DNA from: Carnegiea gigantea | Taxonomy: Eukaryota; Streptophyta; Magnoliopsida; Caryophyllales; Cactaceae | DNA length: 64,000 nt | NCBI GenBank assembly: GCA_029747015.1 | Contig: JAKOGI010000055.1 | Span: 968,501-1,032,500 of the forward strand | Direction of reading: 5' to 3' | Part shown: positions 22,612 to 34,739 of the stretch, piece after piece | Numbering within the stretch: the stretch's first letter is position 1 | How the letters are laid out: every line of letters begins with the position of its first letter | Program-made: the position numbers and the translations under genes | The notes under the pieces: generated by a model | What the model was told of the DNA's origin: nothing | What the model saw: only the letters and a program-made list of their open reading frames with translations | Databases searched by the model: none

Positions 22612-23435
22612 ATGACCTTAGAAGAAAGATTTGAAGCTTTGATGAAGCAAAATGAGTCCTTGGCTAGCAAAATCCGAGAGGACTCATAAAAGAATCAAGA
22701 AACTCAAGCATAAAATGATTACTTGAGAAAGCAATTGGGTTTGATTTTAAAGCAAAAGCAGAAGCTGAATGAAGATACTCTTCAATCTGAACCTAGAGGG
22801 TGTGAACAAGTCTTCAGCCATGAAGTTGATTCATCAACTGAAGAAGAACCAACCAGAATGGTTAGAGGAGAGCCATGGTTTCAAGCTAACTCCAATTATT
22901 TCAGAGTAGAAGTTCCTGAATTTGAAGGTAAGCTTGATCCTGAAGAGTTCCTTGATTGGTTGCATACTGTTGAGAGAGTCTTTAAATATAAAGGCATTCC
23001 TGATGATAAGAAGGTTAAATTCGTAGCCTTAAGACTTAGAAAGTATGCATCTATGTGGTGGGCTAACTTGTGTGCTAAACGGCTAAGAGAAAGGAAATCA
23101 AAAATCCGAACTTGGGATAAAATGAAATCCAAACTCAAGGCTCATTTTCTACCACCAACTTATGTCCAAGATTGTTATTCTCAACTTCATAATCCTACTC
23201 AAGGTAATATGAGTGTTGAAGAATATACATGTGAGTTTGAGAAGTTGCTAATCAAGTATGACATTTAAGAGCCAGAAGAACAAACCATAGTATGGTACTT
23301 GGGAGGACTTGATCCTAGGTACTCTAACTTGGTTGAATTGCAATCATATGCTTCTTTTGATGATGTTTGTGTACTGGCACATAAAATGGAGCAGCAAAAG
23401 AAGGCAAGGCAGCCTTTTAAACCTCAAAACACATA
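22612..23435 (+). pseudogene. gag of the plus-strand CRM-like element
   Basis: The frame starts at an ATG (22612, MTLEERFEALMKQNE) and opens with a Gln/Lys/Glu-rich coiled-coil-like region, interrupted by TAA at about 22687 and 22711. The chromovirus Gag core follows: VEVPEFEGKLDPEEFLDWL (about 22907-22965), MWWANL and MKSKLKAHFLPP, then MSVEEYTCEFEKL. A TAA at 23266 breaks it. The same frame continues through WYLGGLDPRY to MEQQKKARQPFKP and stops near 23433. The knuckle that follows is in another frame, so there is also a frameshift. Gag would form the particle that packages the element's RNA. Confidence 0.82.
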
Positions 23436-23579
23436 GCCCTTGAACCGGAACAACCTTTTAACAAGGGGAGTTCCAATCCTATTCCTAAGCCACAAAATCC
23501 ACCCCCTTCCTTTCCACAAAGAACCCCAGTACCACAAAGAATCCCAGCACCTCAAAACAGGCTTAACCCCAATCCCATG

Positions 23580-24281
23580 AGCAATAGAAGGTGTTTCAAA
23601 TGTCAAGGGCTTGGTCACATAGCTTCGAAATGTCCAAATAGAAAGGTAATTACCTTGGCTGAATGGGCAACCGTGAAGGAGGATTTTGAGGAGGAAGAAA
23701 ATGAGTGTGAAAGTGAACCAGAACTTGAGGAAACTTAAGATGAAGTTGTTGAAGAGGCTGATGAAGGTGAACTCTTAGTTTTGTGTAGAGTTCTAAGCAC
23801 GCAACAAGGAGTTAAAGATAAACAAAGAGATAACATATTCTATATACGGTGTACCGTGCTAAGAAAAGTATGCTCTTTGATCATTGATGGAGGTAGTTGT
23901 GCAAATATGGTTTCTCTAAGCATGATTGAGAAACTAGGGTGGCAAACTATGACTCATCTACATCCTTACAATATCAAATGGTTGAATCAAAGCAAGAGAA
24001 TTCAGGTGAACTCTCGATGCTTGATTGCTTTTTCTACTGGAAAAAACTATTAATATGAGCTATGGTGTGATGTAATATCAATGGATGCATGTCACATGCT
24101 ATTGGGAAGACCATGGCTGTATGATCGAAAGGTTATGCACAATGGTTACCTAAACACCTATTTTTTTACCAAAGAAGGCAAGAAAATCACCCTAGCCCCC
24201 TTGTCCCCATCCAAACTCCACGAAAATCAGTCAAAGCCTAAACACATTGATTGTCTACTGTCCGTGAGTAACCCATCCTAA
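23580..24281 (+). pseudogene. gag zinc knuckle and aspartic protease
   Basis: A CCHC knuckle (CFKCQGLGHIASKC, about 23592-23633) is followed by an acidic linker and the protease. The protease active site is intact here (LIIDGGSCANM). The later motif HMLLGRPWLYDRKV is complete, unlike in the minus-strand copy. In-frame stops fall at about 23736 and 24051. The frame is lost after LLSVSNPS (24281), before the reverse transcriptase frame. Confidence 0.82.
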
Positions 24282-24328
24282 AGGCTTCTCAGCATGAGTT
24301 TAAGGCCTTTAAAGAGTGGATACTAAGC

Positions 24329-26193
24329 ATGCAAGATGAACCAGAAAATTTAATGCCCACTCATCCCATTGCAAGAGCACTCATTGAAAATTTCTGTCAT
24401 TTGTTCCCTGAGGAGATACCTACGGGCTTGCCTCTCAAAAGAGATATCCAACAACACATTGATCTCATTCCTGGTTCAATCCTTCTAAACAAGCCAGCTT
24501 ATAGGATGAATCCAAAGGAAACCATGGAGATTCAAAGGCAAGTCGAGGAGTTGATGCCAAAAGTGCTTGTACGTGAGTCCTTAAGCCCTTGTGTCGTACC
24601 TGCCTTGTTGGTTCCAAAAAAGGATGGTAGCCAACGAATGTGTGTGGATAGTAGAGCCATAAACAAAATCACAATGAAGTATAGGTACCCTATACCTAGG
24701 CTTGGAGATATGCTGGATGAACTATATGGCTCTAAGGTATTCTCTAAGATTGATCTTTGAAGTGGGTACTACCAGATTAGAATCCATGAAGGAGATGAAT
24801 GGAAGACTGCATTCAAGACTAAACGTGGTTTATATGAATGGCTCGTTATGCCATTTGGTCTTTCTAATGCTCCTAGCACATTCATGAGGCTAATGAATCA
24901 AGTATTCAAGCCTTACATTGGCAAGTTCATGGTGGTCTACTTTGATGACATTCTAATCTATTCCAAGGATGAGCAAGCTCACCAAGATCATCTCAATCAA
25001 ATTATGCATGTCCTAGAATGTGAGAGATTGTATGGTAACCTTAAGAAATGTACTTTCTTCACTTAGGAAGTTATATTCTTAGGTTACATTGTTTCTGAAG
25101 AAGGTATCAAGGCAGATGAAGGGAAGATAGAGGCTATTCAGTCTTGGCCTCAACCACAAAGCATACATGATGTTCGAAGTTTCCATGGCTTAGCTTCCTT
25201 TTACAGGAGGTTTATTAGAAATTTCAGCACCATAATGTCCCCCATGACTGAAGTGCTAAAGGGTGCATCATTCAAATGGAATCCTAAAGCCCAATCTGCC
25301 TTTGAAGAAGTTAAGAAGAAGCTTACTCAAGCACCGGTCCTTGCATTGCCATGCTTTAAGAAAGTTTTTGAGGTTGAATATGATGCATCAAGAGTGGGAA
25401 TAGGTGTTCTTACTCAAGAAGGTAAACCATTAGCCTTCTTTAGTGAGAAATTGTGTGAATCAAGAAGAAAGTACTCCACATATGACAAGGAATTCTATGC
25501 AATAGTTCGGTGTTTAGAGCATTGGAGCCATTACTTAGTAGCTAGTGAGTTTATATTGCATTCTAATCATAAGGCATTGAAGTACATTCAAGGCCAACAC
25601 AAGCTTAACTCATGCCATGCTAAATGGGTTGAGTTCTTTCAGTCATTCCACTTCACTATCAAGCACAAATCAGGAAGATTAAATCAACGTGCAGATGCAT
25701 TATTAAGGAGGCATCTCCTGTTATTTCAACTAGATGCTCTTATGCTTGGTTTTAAGCATTTTAAGAGTTTATATGCTGAAGATGAAGACCTTAGGGACCT
25801 CTATTCTGCATGTTTGAAGCACCCCAAGGGAGATTTCTTAGTCTAAGAGGGCTATTTGTTCAAAGGAGTACGGTTGTGTATTCCTAAGTGTAGCACCCGT
25901 GAGCTCTTGATTAGAGAGATTCATGGTGGATCCTTGGCTGGTCATTTTGGTGAATCAAAGATCTTAACCATGTTAAGGGAACATTAGTATTGGCCAGGGA
26001 TGGAGAAGGAAGTTTAAGACATCCTAAGAAGGTGTGGAATGTGCCAAGTAGCCAAAAGTCATACCTTACCCCACGGTTTGTACACTCCATTGCCGGTGCC
26101 TACTTTACCTTGGGTGGATGTGAGTATAGACTTTGTTTTGGGTTTACCTAAGACCCAAAGGGGCAAGGATTCCATATTCGTGGTGGTGGAGAG
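24329..26193 (+). pseudogene. Reverse transcriptase, RNase H and start of integrase
   Basis: One frame covers the region with stops at 24758 (TGA in DL-SGYYQI, a likely Arg CGA-to-TGA change), 25064, 25844, about 25986 and about 26015. Reverse transcriptase shows [24 protein letters not shown] and [11 protein letters not shown], so the catalytic aspartates are present. RNase H has EYDASRVGIG and HSNHKAL, where the second shows D to N at a catalytic position compared with the minus-strand copy. The integrase H-H-C-C finger and first core Asp (SIDFVLGLP) are present. The frame then reads FVVVERF and ends at the chimeric junction. Confidence 0.85.
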
Positions 26194-26208
26194 GTTTACC
26201 TAAGACCC
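26142..26208 (+). other. Chimeric junction with 15-bp repeat
   Basis: GTTTACCTAAGACCC occurs at 26142-26156 and again at 26194-26208. The first copy is the native integrase sequence (GLPKT codons). The second abuts CTTTAGTACTGCGTTTCACCCC, the start of a Tekay/Del-type integrase in another frame. Confidence 0.75.
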
Positions 26209-26960
26209 TTTAGTACTGCGTTTCACCCCGCAACCGATGGCCAGACGGAACATACCATCCAAACCTTGCAGGATATGCTACGTGCTTGCGTTTTAGACTT
26301 TAAGGGCGCATGGGACGAACTGCTGGCCCTGATCGAATTCTCTTACAACAATAGTTACCACGCGGGCATTGGCATGGCCCCATACGAGGCTTTGTATGGG
26401 AGAAAATGCAGAACCCCGCTCTGTTGGCAAGCGATTGACGAGGCCTTGACTATAGGACCGGAGTTAATCCAAGCCACTACGGACAAAATAAAGTTAATTT
26501 AGGAACGAATGAGAGCTGCCCAGAGCCGCCAGAAAAGTCATGCCGATCAGAGGCGTAGACCCCTTAAATTCCAGGTTGGGGATCAGGTATTCCTTCGAGT
26601 TTCTCCAATCAAGGGTGTTGCAAGATTTGGGAAGGTGGCAAAGCTTAACCTAAGGTACAACGGACCATATCCGGTTGTACAAAGGATTGGAGAGGTAGCC
26701 TACCGACTAGAGCTACCGACTGAACTCCAAAGGGTACATGATGTGTTCCACGTGTCGCAGTTACGTAAATATATCCCAGACCCCTCGTATGTCATTGAAC
26801 CCGACCCTATACAGCTTCAGAAAGACTTATCATATAAGGAACAGCCTGTTCGAATCCTAGATCAACGGGAAAAGCATCTTTGGAAAAAGACGGTGCCCCC
26901 GGTGAAGGTCCTTTGGGCCAACCATGAAACGTCAAAAGCCACCACCACATGCACCCACTC
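26209..26960 (+). pseudogene. Tekay/Del-type integrase C-terminus with chromodomain
   Basis: The frame reads FHPATDGQTE (third catalytic residue, E), LRACVLDFKGAWDELL, EFSYNNSYHAGIGMAPYEAL and YGRKCRTPLCW, which are typical of the Tekay/Del chromovirus clade. A TAG at about 26500-26502 interrupts it. Then come VGDQVFLRVSPIKGV, KLNLRYNGPYPVV, and VHDVFHVSQLRKYIPDPSYVI. A chromodomain-like end follows (VRILDQREKHL...VKVLWANHETSKATT, about 26850-26950) and breaks off where LTR-like sequence starts. The second catalytic Asp of integrase lies in the missing part. Confidence 0.85.
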
Positions 26961-29504
26961 ACCCCACTTCCCTCCTTCCCTCTTAAATTCAAAAAATTAA
27001 CCTAAACTACCCACACCCACTCTCCCCATCCCACGCCTCACTCTCTCTCATGGCTCCCTTTTCACATCCTCCATCTCTTTCTTCCTCCACCCTAGAACCA
27101 CCATCACATACACCAAGCAACCACCAAGCCGTCGCCATCTCTTTTGCTTTCAAAACAAAGGAAAAAGAGGAGAAGATCGAGCATGTTTGAAGAACTTCAC
27201 CCTTCTCCTCTTCTCTTTTGATTTTTGATTGTTTTAGTTGAAATCACAAGGTTTAATTCAAGTCTAATGTTTTTTTTCAGCTTTCTCAGCATTAAATTTG
27301 AGTGAAGGCGGCATTCCTATCGAATTGAACTCGAAACCGATTCAAGGTATTTTGCCACGATGTTTTTAATATCATTTTAATTTTAGTTTTGGTAAAGAAG
27401 GGATTCTTTTGGCATGATTGGGTCTGAGTAAGGGTTTAATGATGTTGTTGAGAATAGATAAATTTTTGGTGCACCAAAACTGGGCCCAAAAAAAAAAAAA
27501 ACCGTGAGGAGAAAAATACTCAGATTCATCCCTATTTTACCCTGACTTTGAAAGTTCGTGGGAATTAATCTAGTTATTCAAAGATTCTAAAATTTTTATG
27601 GTAGATGGATTGGAATGTGTTGGTTTTTGAATCAAGTGAATCGGAGTTAAAATGAAGAACTTATGGCTAAAATATCGAACCCTGTAAAAATCAAGGCTGT
27701 TGGTGTAGGTTTTGGTTTTTCAAGTTTTTGACCAAGTTACTATTCGATTTAGTAAAAACTCTAAACATGCAAGTTGTAGTACACAAAATTATATTTCCAA
27801 CTTTAAGAAGAGTTCGATTTTTGGAGGTCAGGAGAAAAAGTTATGAATTTTGGAAGTGACGTTAAAAACCTAGGCAAAAACTGGGAAGCTGAAACTGGGA
27901 CTATTGCAACCACGCATTTGGGAAAATCCCTAGGTTAGAATTGGTTCATGAAATTTATTAGGTGTGAACTCCTGGATGTAATGAAAATTGCCGTTTTGGA
28001 ATTGGACCGTTTTGAGTAGTATAGCACAAGATACAATAAATTCTTCAAGGGACGGCCATGGGAAAACAGTCACTGATAGTTCTAAAATAACTGAGATTAT
28101 GACCTAGTTCGGGACTGAACCGGGCCAAACCCCAAACATAGAAAATGTAGTGGATGACTTAAGGTTTCGGGATCAGCCTAGAACACTAAATTTGGACATC
28201 GAAAACAAGAGTTATAGCTGCTGAAACTCGCACCCAGAATCTAGCCAATTGATCCCTAACTAGGGTTAAGGATGGGTTGAACTACAAAGTTAGAGAAATG
28301 GTTAAAAAAATATATATTTTGGGAGGACCAAAGATGTCCTAAATTAAATGTGGACTGATTGTGGACTATAAATGGGCCAGGTGAAGACCAGTGAACCTAT
28401 TGTTAAGTAACCGAGCCCGTAAACTGTACGGTAACCAGGTAATAATCATGCCCTAACCCTTCCCTGTGTGGCTCAACTGCAAATGTTTGGAACGTGAGTA
28501 AGAATTTCTAGCTTTATTGTTTAAACTAAAGGAACATTGAATCATGAATTGAAAAATAAAGGCATGATGGAAACAGTGCGTTGTGTATGTTCTGAAAAAT
28601 TAAAACTTGCTATGTTAAGGAAGTCGAAACATAATGTAATTTCGAGTAGAGACATAAACTTTCATTGTGTTGCTATGGGAAAGGTGCTTGAAATTGAATG
28701 AACTGATTGTGCTATGTTAACTCCAGTAAGGAGTAAGAACCTGTTAATTAAAAAGGACTGAATGGGGCGAGTTTCATGTGTTTGAATGAGTTGAAGGCCA
28801 TAGCCTTCCCCGAGTAATAAGTGCATGCATGTGAGCGGCCACGTGCTCGGTTGGGACGTGGGCCAGGTTTTCGGTAACCACCTATGTTGGTGGTAGACCA
28901 GAAACAGTTAAGCGGTAACCGCTTAAGCAGCGGTAGGCCAGGAATGAGTTAAGTGGCTGCACTGTGACAAGCGCGGGCCATAAGACCCACTGGGTCACTC
29001 CCCCAAAACCGAACTGAAACTGATGCATGTTGAACTGAACTGTGGAAGTGTGATTCTGAAAAGATAAAATGGCTTGTGTGCTTGAAAGATGTTTTTACTG
29101 TCCCTTCCCTTAAAATGCTTTCGAAATGAATTTGTGTGCGTGTTTGACTGTTAGGGGTGCTTGTTACTGAGTTTATCTCACGTTTATAAAATGTTTTGTT
29201 TTTAGGTGATATGAGTAGGCCAGGGGCGGGGGATATCAAATTAGTGTGAGGCACGAACGCTGCAAGACTATAAGTTAGGGTTAGATGGTGATGAACAGTA
29301 GTTATTACTAGTGTTATTTTTGGATTTGGTTGGATGTAATCTTCTTTGTATTGAAGATTTTCCCTTTTGTTTGTTTTATAAGACTCGGTATCTAGCCTAG
29401 TATTTCTAAGAAGGAGATACGGCGATAACACCCCGCTAGGTTGACCCGTTGCCTTTAAGGCTGCTTGGCCTTAAACATAGAACTAGAAATCTGGGGGCGT
29501 TACA
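26961..29504 (+). repeat. Tekay/Del-type LTR, start missing
   Basis: C-rich leader sequence (26960-27130) is followed by about 2.3 kb of LTR-like sequence ending GGGGGCGTTACA at 29504, the usual end of Tekay/Del LTRs. The join to the chromodomain near 26950 suggests that the LTR start was deleted. A 160-codon minus frame within it (28949-29431) shows no motif. Confidence 0.6.
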
Positions 29505-29506
29505 AG

Positions 29507-31029
29507 GGCAAACAAATGCTATGGGGTTTAATAGGGCATTTAACTCAATTATGGAGAGAAAGGAAGACAAGTATGTATTGTGGGAGTATATTTATGAGTT
29601 GTGAACTTTACAAAGGAAAATACCAAGTTTAAAGAGTTTAATAGCTTCTACGGTTTTTAATGACTCATTTAGGGTGGAAAACTATGTTTATTGGGCTTAT
29701 GAATTAAATATGAGAAGTGGGGACAATCATGATTCAGAAAATAGTGTTTATCGATCAAGTTTGTGTTATATATGCCATTTTGAACCAAGATACATCTCTC
29801 TTGGCCTTAAATCCATATTATCAGTTCATTTCAGAGGTATGCAAAAGAAGAAAATCAATCTTTCATTATAACCATCATGAATGCCTATTGTTAAGAATCA
29901 TTTACTCTTATTGTCAATCCATTTATAACCATCAAGGCCTTTTCCTTTTTAATCTCATCTATCTTATTGTGGTTTATTTTACTTTCATTTAACTTTATAT
30001 TAGATTAACTACTTTCAATTATCCAGTTTTGGGGTTATCTTAGCATAACCTATCGTACAAGTTGCATAAGTTACTTATTGAATTTCTATCAAAGTTACAA
30101 GTTATGTGAGTATCATTTACTGACTACATGTATCTACAATTACATTTGTGAAACAGAGTTGAGGCCTAATTTATCGTTCCTCGTTATGCATAAGTTTTAT
30201 CAATTCCGAGCATATTTATCAAGTTTGAATTCATTTTAAAAACTTAAGGTATGTTCATTGCCTATATCTTTAAGATTCAGTGCCATTTTATCAAGTTATG
30301 ATATCATTTGGCAAGTATACCAACGAATCAATTTAATCAGAGATTTACCACATAATTTGTGACCCCGCTAATGGTAGGGCGACGGCCCTTCAATCAATGA
30401 TACGTCGCGATGTCAGGCCAGGGTTCTCGATCGACCTAGCATGTGTGCACCAATTAATGGATCGTCATATCTATTAAGGGGTTCACTTACAAATAATAAT
30501 GAGCAATTTAATTTTATGTTACTTACGTTTCCATTGCTATTGTGAACTAAATGAATTGGAAAGGTAGGTACCCATCAACAGTGTTTCTACACTCATTTTA
30601 CAATGCAGGAATAACTCACATTTTCGAATTGTTTTCATGTTTTCCATTTTAGGTGATGAAGTATCACATGTTTCTCCATTTAGCAAGCCCTTTTGGAAGT
30701 TATCAGATGCTCACAGTGGATTCAGCATAGCATGAATGTTGGGATCAGCCTCAAGGTCAAGTTGGGTCTGTATTCAATATATTTATGTAGTGTGGAGTGC
30801 TGGTTAGCACATGGTATGATTAAGTCGATTGTACTGAAGTTGAACTATTATGGACTTTGGATTTAGAGTATTTCAGTTTAATAGATATTGTGATTGTGAA
30901 TATGAGTTGCAAGATTGAATGGTTTCAGTGAGCCTTGCCCTTATCAGGACGGCGGTAGTGCCTTCCATCATTAAGTCTTCTGTTGCGGTTATCTATGAAT
31001 CAAGTAATTAGCAATTTGGGGGCATTACA
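29507..31029 (+). repeat. 5' LTR (3' part) of the long-LTR chromovirus
   Basis: It matches 37004-38529 at about 90% by eye, ends GGGGGCATTACA and is followed by a PBS. The left half of this LTR is missing because the Tekay/Del-type LTR abuts it. Confidence 0.85.
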
Positions 31030-31033
31030 GATT

Positions 31034-31045
31034 TGGTATCAGAGC
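31034..31045 (+). other. Primer-binding site, initiator tRNA-Met type
   Basis: TGGTATCAGAGC is a perfect 12-base match to the usual plant initiator tRNA-Met PBS, four bases after the LTR. Confidence 0.9.
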
Positions 31046-32990
31046 TAAGGTTTTAAGGGCCACTGTGAGCTACCAAGTGTTTATGAGTTACCTATCAAGG
31101 TGTATATGAGTTATGTTGGACCAGTTAAATGAGCTATTGACTATAAGTTCATGTGTATGGGCATATAGGGAGGAACCATTTTCATTTGGGTGACTTAATC
31201 ATTTGGTAATATCCAGAGATTCGAGTATTAGCAAAGTGGAGTGTGGAGCCATTTGGGTCAGCTGTTAGTGAGGCATGCCCTCATTTATCTGGGAGTTGTA
31301 TTGTATGTTTCAACAGAACACGATCCGTTTTGTCCAAGGATTTGAAAGTTTTATTGAGGTGTGTTAACATGCCTCATCTTCAGTATAGTGATGGTTGAAA
31401 CCCGATGTGGAGATGCCATTTACAACTTCTTAAGGGACTAATATAGTGTCAAGTTAGATGTAAAACTCTAGAAGAGGAAATACCTTGTGGGGCAATATCC
31501 TTGAGGTGAACTAGTATGAGATGAACATTACAATGAGTGCTTATATGTGGTGATAACAATTAAAAGCTTATGGTGTGCTACTTGGCATTATATGGGTGGT
31601 ACAAGTAAGATTAAGCTGCCATGTATAGGAATTATCTAGTCTTGGCACTAAGACCTTACATCAGTAATGCTCCCATTACTTCCTGTCATTGACTTTTTTC
31701 AGCCCTAGTTACCTTGAATTGTTCGGATGCATTATTTCTTTGCCATTACACTCTCTTGATTTGTAATGGAGTGCTTATGAAAAATCTTATATGTAGTCTG
31801 TGGGGAGTCCTTTAAACACATTTGAGTAACCTTCCTTATAGCTGATTCAAACCCTAATAATCATAATTATTTAATTCTCTATTTCCATAATAGAGCCTAT
31901 AATGACCCTCGGTATGCATTACTGTGTGATATGCTGTCCTTCTGAAGCATATTTGACCCATTCTAGTCACAGATCAGTCATCACTATGTCCATATTATTA
32001 CCGTCACCTACTTTAACTCCTTGTTTCTATTTGGCCACTATTTATTTATTGCTTGCAAAGCCTTTGGTTGCTTCAGACCCAGTCATTGAGCACCCTTTCG
32101 GCAATTAAATGGATCCATATTGTTCGTATTTCTATAGCACCGTAACGTCATGTTGGCATACTACTCTATGCTGTGACTGCATGTCATTACTCAAGTTATT
32201 CTGGCAATCCTTTCTTTACTAGTATAGTCTATCTTATTAATCATAAACAACAATTTGTGCTATTTTCATCTGCCAGCAGTTTCAGAGTTTATAGGCCTAC
32301 CCAAAACTTCCATTTACTGCTGAATGTGTTATTAATGTATACTATCATGTTCAATCATAAGACTAACTTCTTCATCTTGACATATGGTCCTTTCAAACAC
32401 TAGATGAATAAAATTTCCCTTCTGGTGGTGTTGACCCTCATCTTCATTAACTTACTCACACACGGGTACCGCATGACTTTTCAAGTGCCTCTTTGGTAAT
32501 TTGTTAGATTTCTTCACCTTTAGTACCTAATGCTCCCCCTCAACTTCATAACATCGTTCATTTACTTTACTATCACGACCAGTATGAATAAACTGCATGT
32601 CTTGTATATGCAGGTCATTTATATGCCTTACCTCTTCCATTATGAATCTTCGTCCTTTTATTTATTCAGCTTACATGTCGGTCCTTTATAACCAATAAAG
32701 AAATTTCTTTGCAAGAGTTCATGGTGTGGTTATATCTCTTTACACTTTAGATCATCCCCCTACCTTTTAAATTTACTGAGACCAGTAGACAGTTGAATGT
32801 GTTATCTTTTATAAATATGCCTCTATTTGTATTGCTGGAACCATGTTCATTGGGCATTCAATCCAGTTTGACTGGCATACCTTGTAATCATTATAGAGAT
32901 GAACTGATTGTGCACTTATAGAAGATAATTGTGAAAATCTTAAGGCTAGTTTGAGAAATGAGGAACAACTAGACGTGTGTTTCTATGGAC
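31046..32990. other. Decayed interior of the long-LTR chromovirus, gag region
   Basis: This is where gag and protease should be. I could not follow a Gag core or knuckle. The sequence is AT-rich, with T-rich blocks from about 31,700. Confidence 0.5.
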
Positions 32991-33039
32991 CGAGGAAAGA
33001 AAAACCCTATTTCTGCCCTAATTACACTGTACAAGCAAG

Positions 33040-33515
33040 TGAGTTATCGTGTCGGTAATGTGTTGAATATTGGTGATATGCCGACCACACTCGATATATA
33101 CATATCTATAATTACAGTTTATGAATTTAGAGATGTTTCATCTGAGAACTTTCAAGATTATTTTCCCCCAAGAAACATTGATTTTCAAATCAACCTAATT
33201 CTAGGTGCTCCATCCATTTTCAGAGCCCCTATCATATGACTCCTAGTAGAGTTCAAGGAACTAAAGACATAGTCATATGAGTTGTTACAGATGGGAGATA
33301 TTTGATAAAGTGTGTCATCGTAGAAAACGCTAGTTTTATATGTGTGAAGAAGGAAGGCAGAACCTTGTGGTTCTGTACTGCATACAGAGAGTTGAACAAG
33401 ATCACTATCAAAAACAAGTGTCCTATACCTTGAATAAATGATTTATGGGATTAACTACCAGCAACAGAAGTCTTTTCCCGGAATGATTTGAGGTCCGGAT
33501 ATCACACCTAAACCA
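33040..33515 (+). pseudogene. Decayed protease-reverse transcriptase junction
   Basis: One frame reads NFQDYFPPRNIDFQINLILG then FRAPI (about 33148-33235), corresponding to the FPDxFPxxLPPxRExDFxIDLxPG leader of chromovirus reverse transcriptase. Another then reads VKKEGRTLWFCTAYRELNK and ITIKNKCPIP (about 33345-33430), then VFSRNDLRSGYH (about 33470-33510). These are the first conserved blocks, after which the similarity ends and the YxDD block is not found. Many stops are present. Confidence 0.7.
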
Positions 33516-34600
33516 TGCGACTACAGTTTATCTTTTGCAAGAATGCCCTTTTATAGTAATTCTTGAAATTATTTGCTTGTCTCATCTTCAAAACTTGATA
33601 CTATCCAATATTGTTTAATCTTCCTTGCATTTCAACCCGATATTTCCTATTAGCGTGATGTTTCATGTCATTGCAAATTCATTGTTAAATGTACAATACA
33701 TTTTTGTTCGACCTTATGTGGTTGTCAACAATCCAGTGCTCTCGACCTTTACCCCCTTTATTTCATGATCATGAGTTGTACTTCATTCTATTGAGAGCCG
33801 ATTCATACATCTACCTTACAGCTCAAATGATAAGCTCGTATAACTTGTTCCGAATTCATAATGTAATTCAACTCTCATTAGTGTGGCTGATTGCAATTGT
33901 CATAATCCCCTTACTCTCTTTATTTTGAACTTCAACTCCCACACATATATCTTACATTTTGATAAATAAACTTTCGCATTCTCTATTTACTCTTATTGTT
34001 TCACTCGAATTGGGTTTATATAAGCAAAGGCATGCTCCTATTGTAACTTGCTCAATCTATTTATCTATCCATTGGCACTTTGCTCATCCAATTCATTTAT
34101 CTGTCCATTACACTTTGCTTGTCCAATCTATTTCTCTATCTATTGCACTTTGTTTATTCAATCTATCTATCTATTTGTTGCACATTGCTTGTCCCATCTA
34201 TCTATTACACTTATCTTATTACTTGGGGCTATAAAGTCACCTCGTTGAAGCTCAGTCACTTATCATCTTGTTTCTAATTCATCAGTTAAACCCGAGTATA
34301 ACCGGGCCATCTTTCTCCTTGGTTGATTGTTTATTGGAACCTTTATGATCCATATTTATAAATCACAATTCTTGTGGCATTATATTTCAGAATTCATGAT
34401 ACACTTATGGCTATCTTTATTCTAACCACCCCATGTTAATCCCTCCTTCATAAATCTGTTCTGGTCTCATTGTTTATTTCTTTTGTTCCTAATTACTCTC
34501 TTGACCATCAATTCCAACATTTTCATCTCTGATCATATTTATTCTAGCGTCTAATTCGGACTTAGAGTAGAACTTAGACTAGTCTGATGAGGGAAGATCA
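33516..34600. other. Non-coding T-rich interior with short tandem array
   Basis: No polymerase, RNase H or integrase core motif is visible where they should be. The sequence is pyrimidine-rich and contains the array at 34045-34212. Confidence 0.5.
34045..34212 (+). repeat. 35 bp tandem array, about 4.7 units
   Basis: A unit of the form TTGCTTGTCCAATCTATTTA...CTATTGCAC repeats with TTG anchors at about 34048, 34080, 34115, 34150 and 34185. Within units are CTAT microrepeats. Confidence 0.7.
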
Positions 34601-34739
34601 TGTGGTGCTTTAAGAAGATTAGATGAGGACATTTTGATAAGGGCATAATCTCAAATAATGTCCAGCAATATTAGAGTAGACTAGAAGAAGCATCGAGAAT
34701 AATGAGACAGTTCAAGTATATGCTAGGTTGACACAAGGA

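Larger units (their letters stand above)
21060..26200 (+). mobile_element. CRM-like Ty3/gypsy retrotransposon, 3' end replaced
   Basis: This is the same family as the element at 5200-10573. It has a full 5' LTR (21060-22345), PBS (22350-22361), gag, protease, reverse transcriptase, RNase H and the start of integrase. At about 26194-26208 it switches to a Tekay/Del-type integrase. It is nested in the 3' LTR of the non-autonomous element and is therefore younger than it. The 3' LTR and the right-hand target-site duplication are missing. Confidence 0.85.

Noticed and set aside
22896..23138. 80-codon minus frame
   Set aside because: It is the antisense shadow of the CRM-like gag.
28949..29431. 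160-codon minus-strand frame
   Set aside because: It lies antisense in a Tekay/Del-type LTR and has no motif or plausible context. It is a chance frame.
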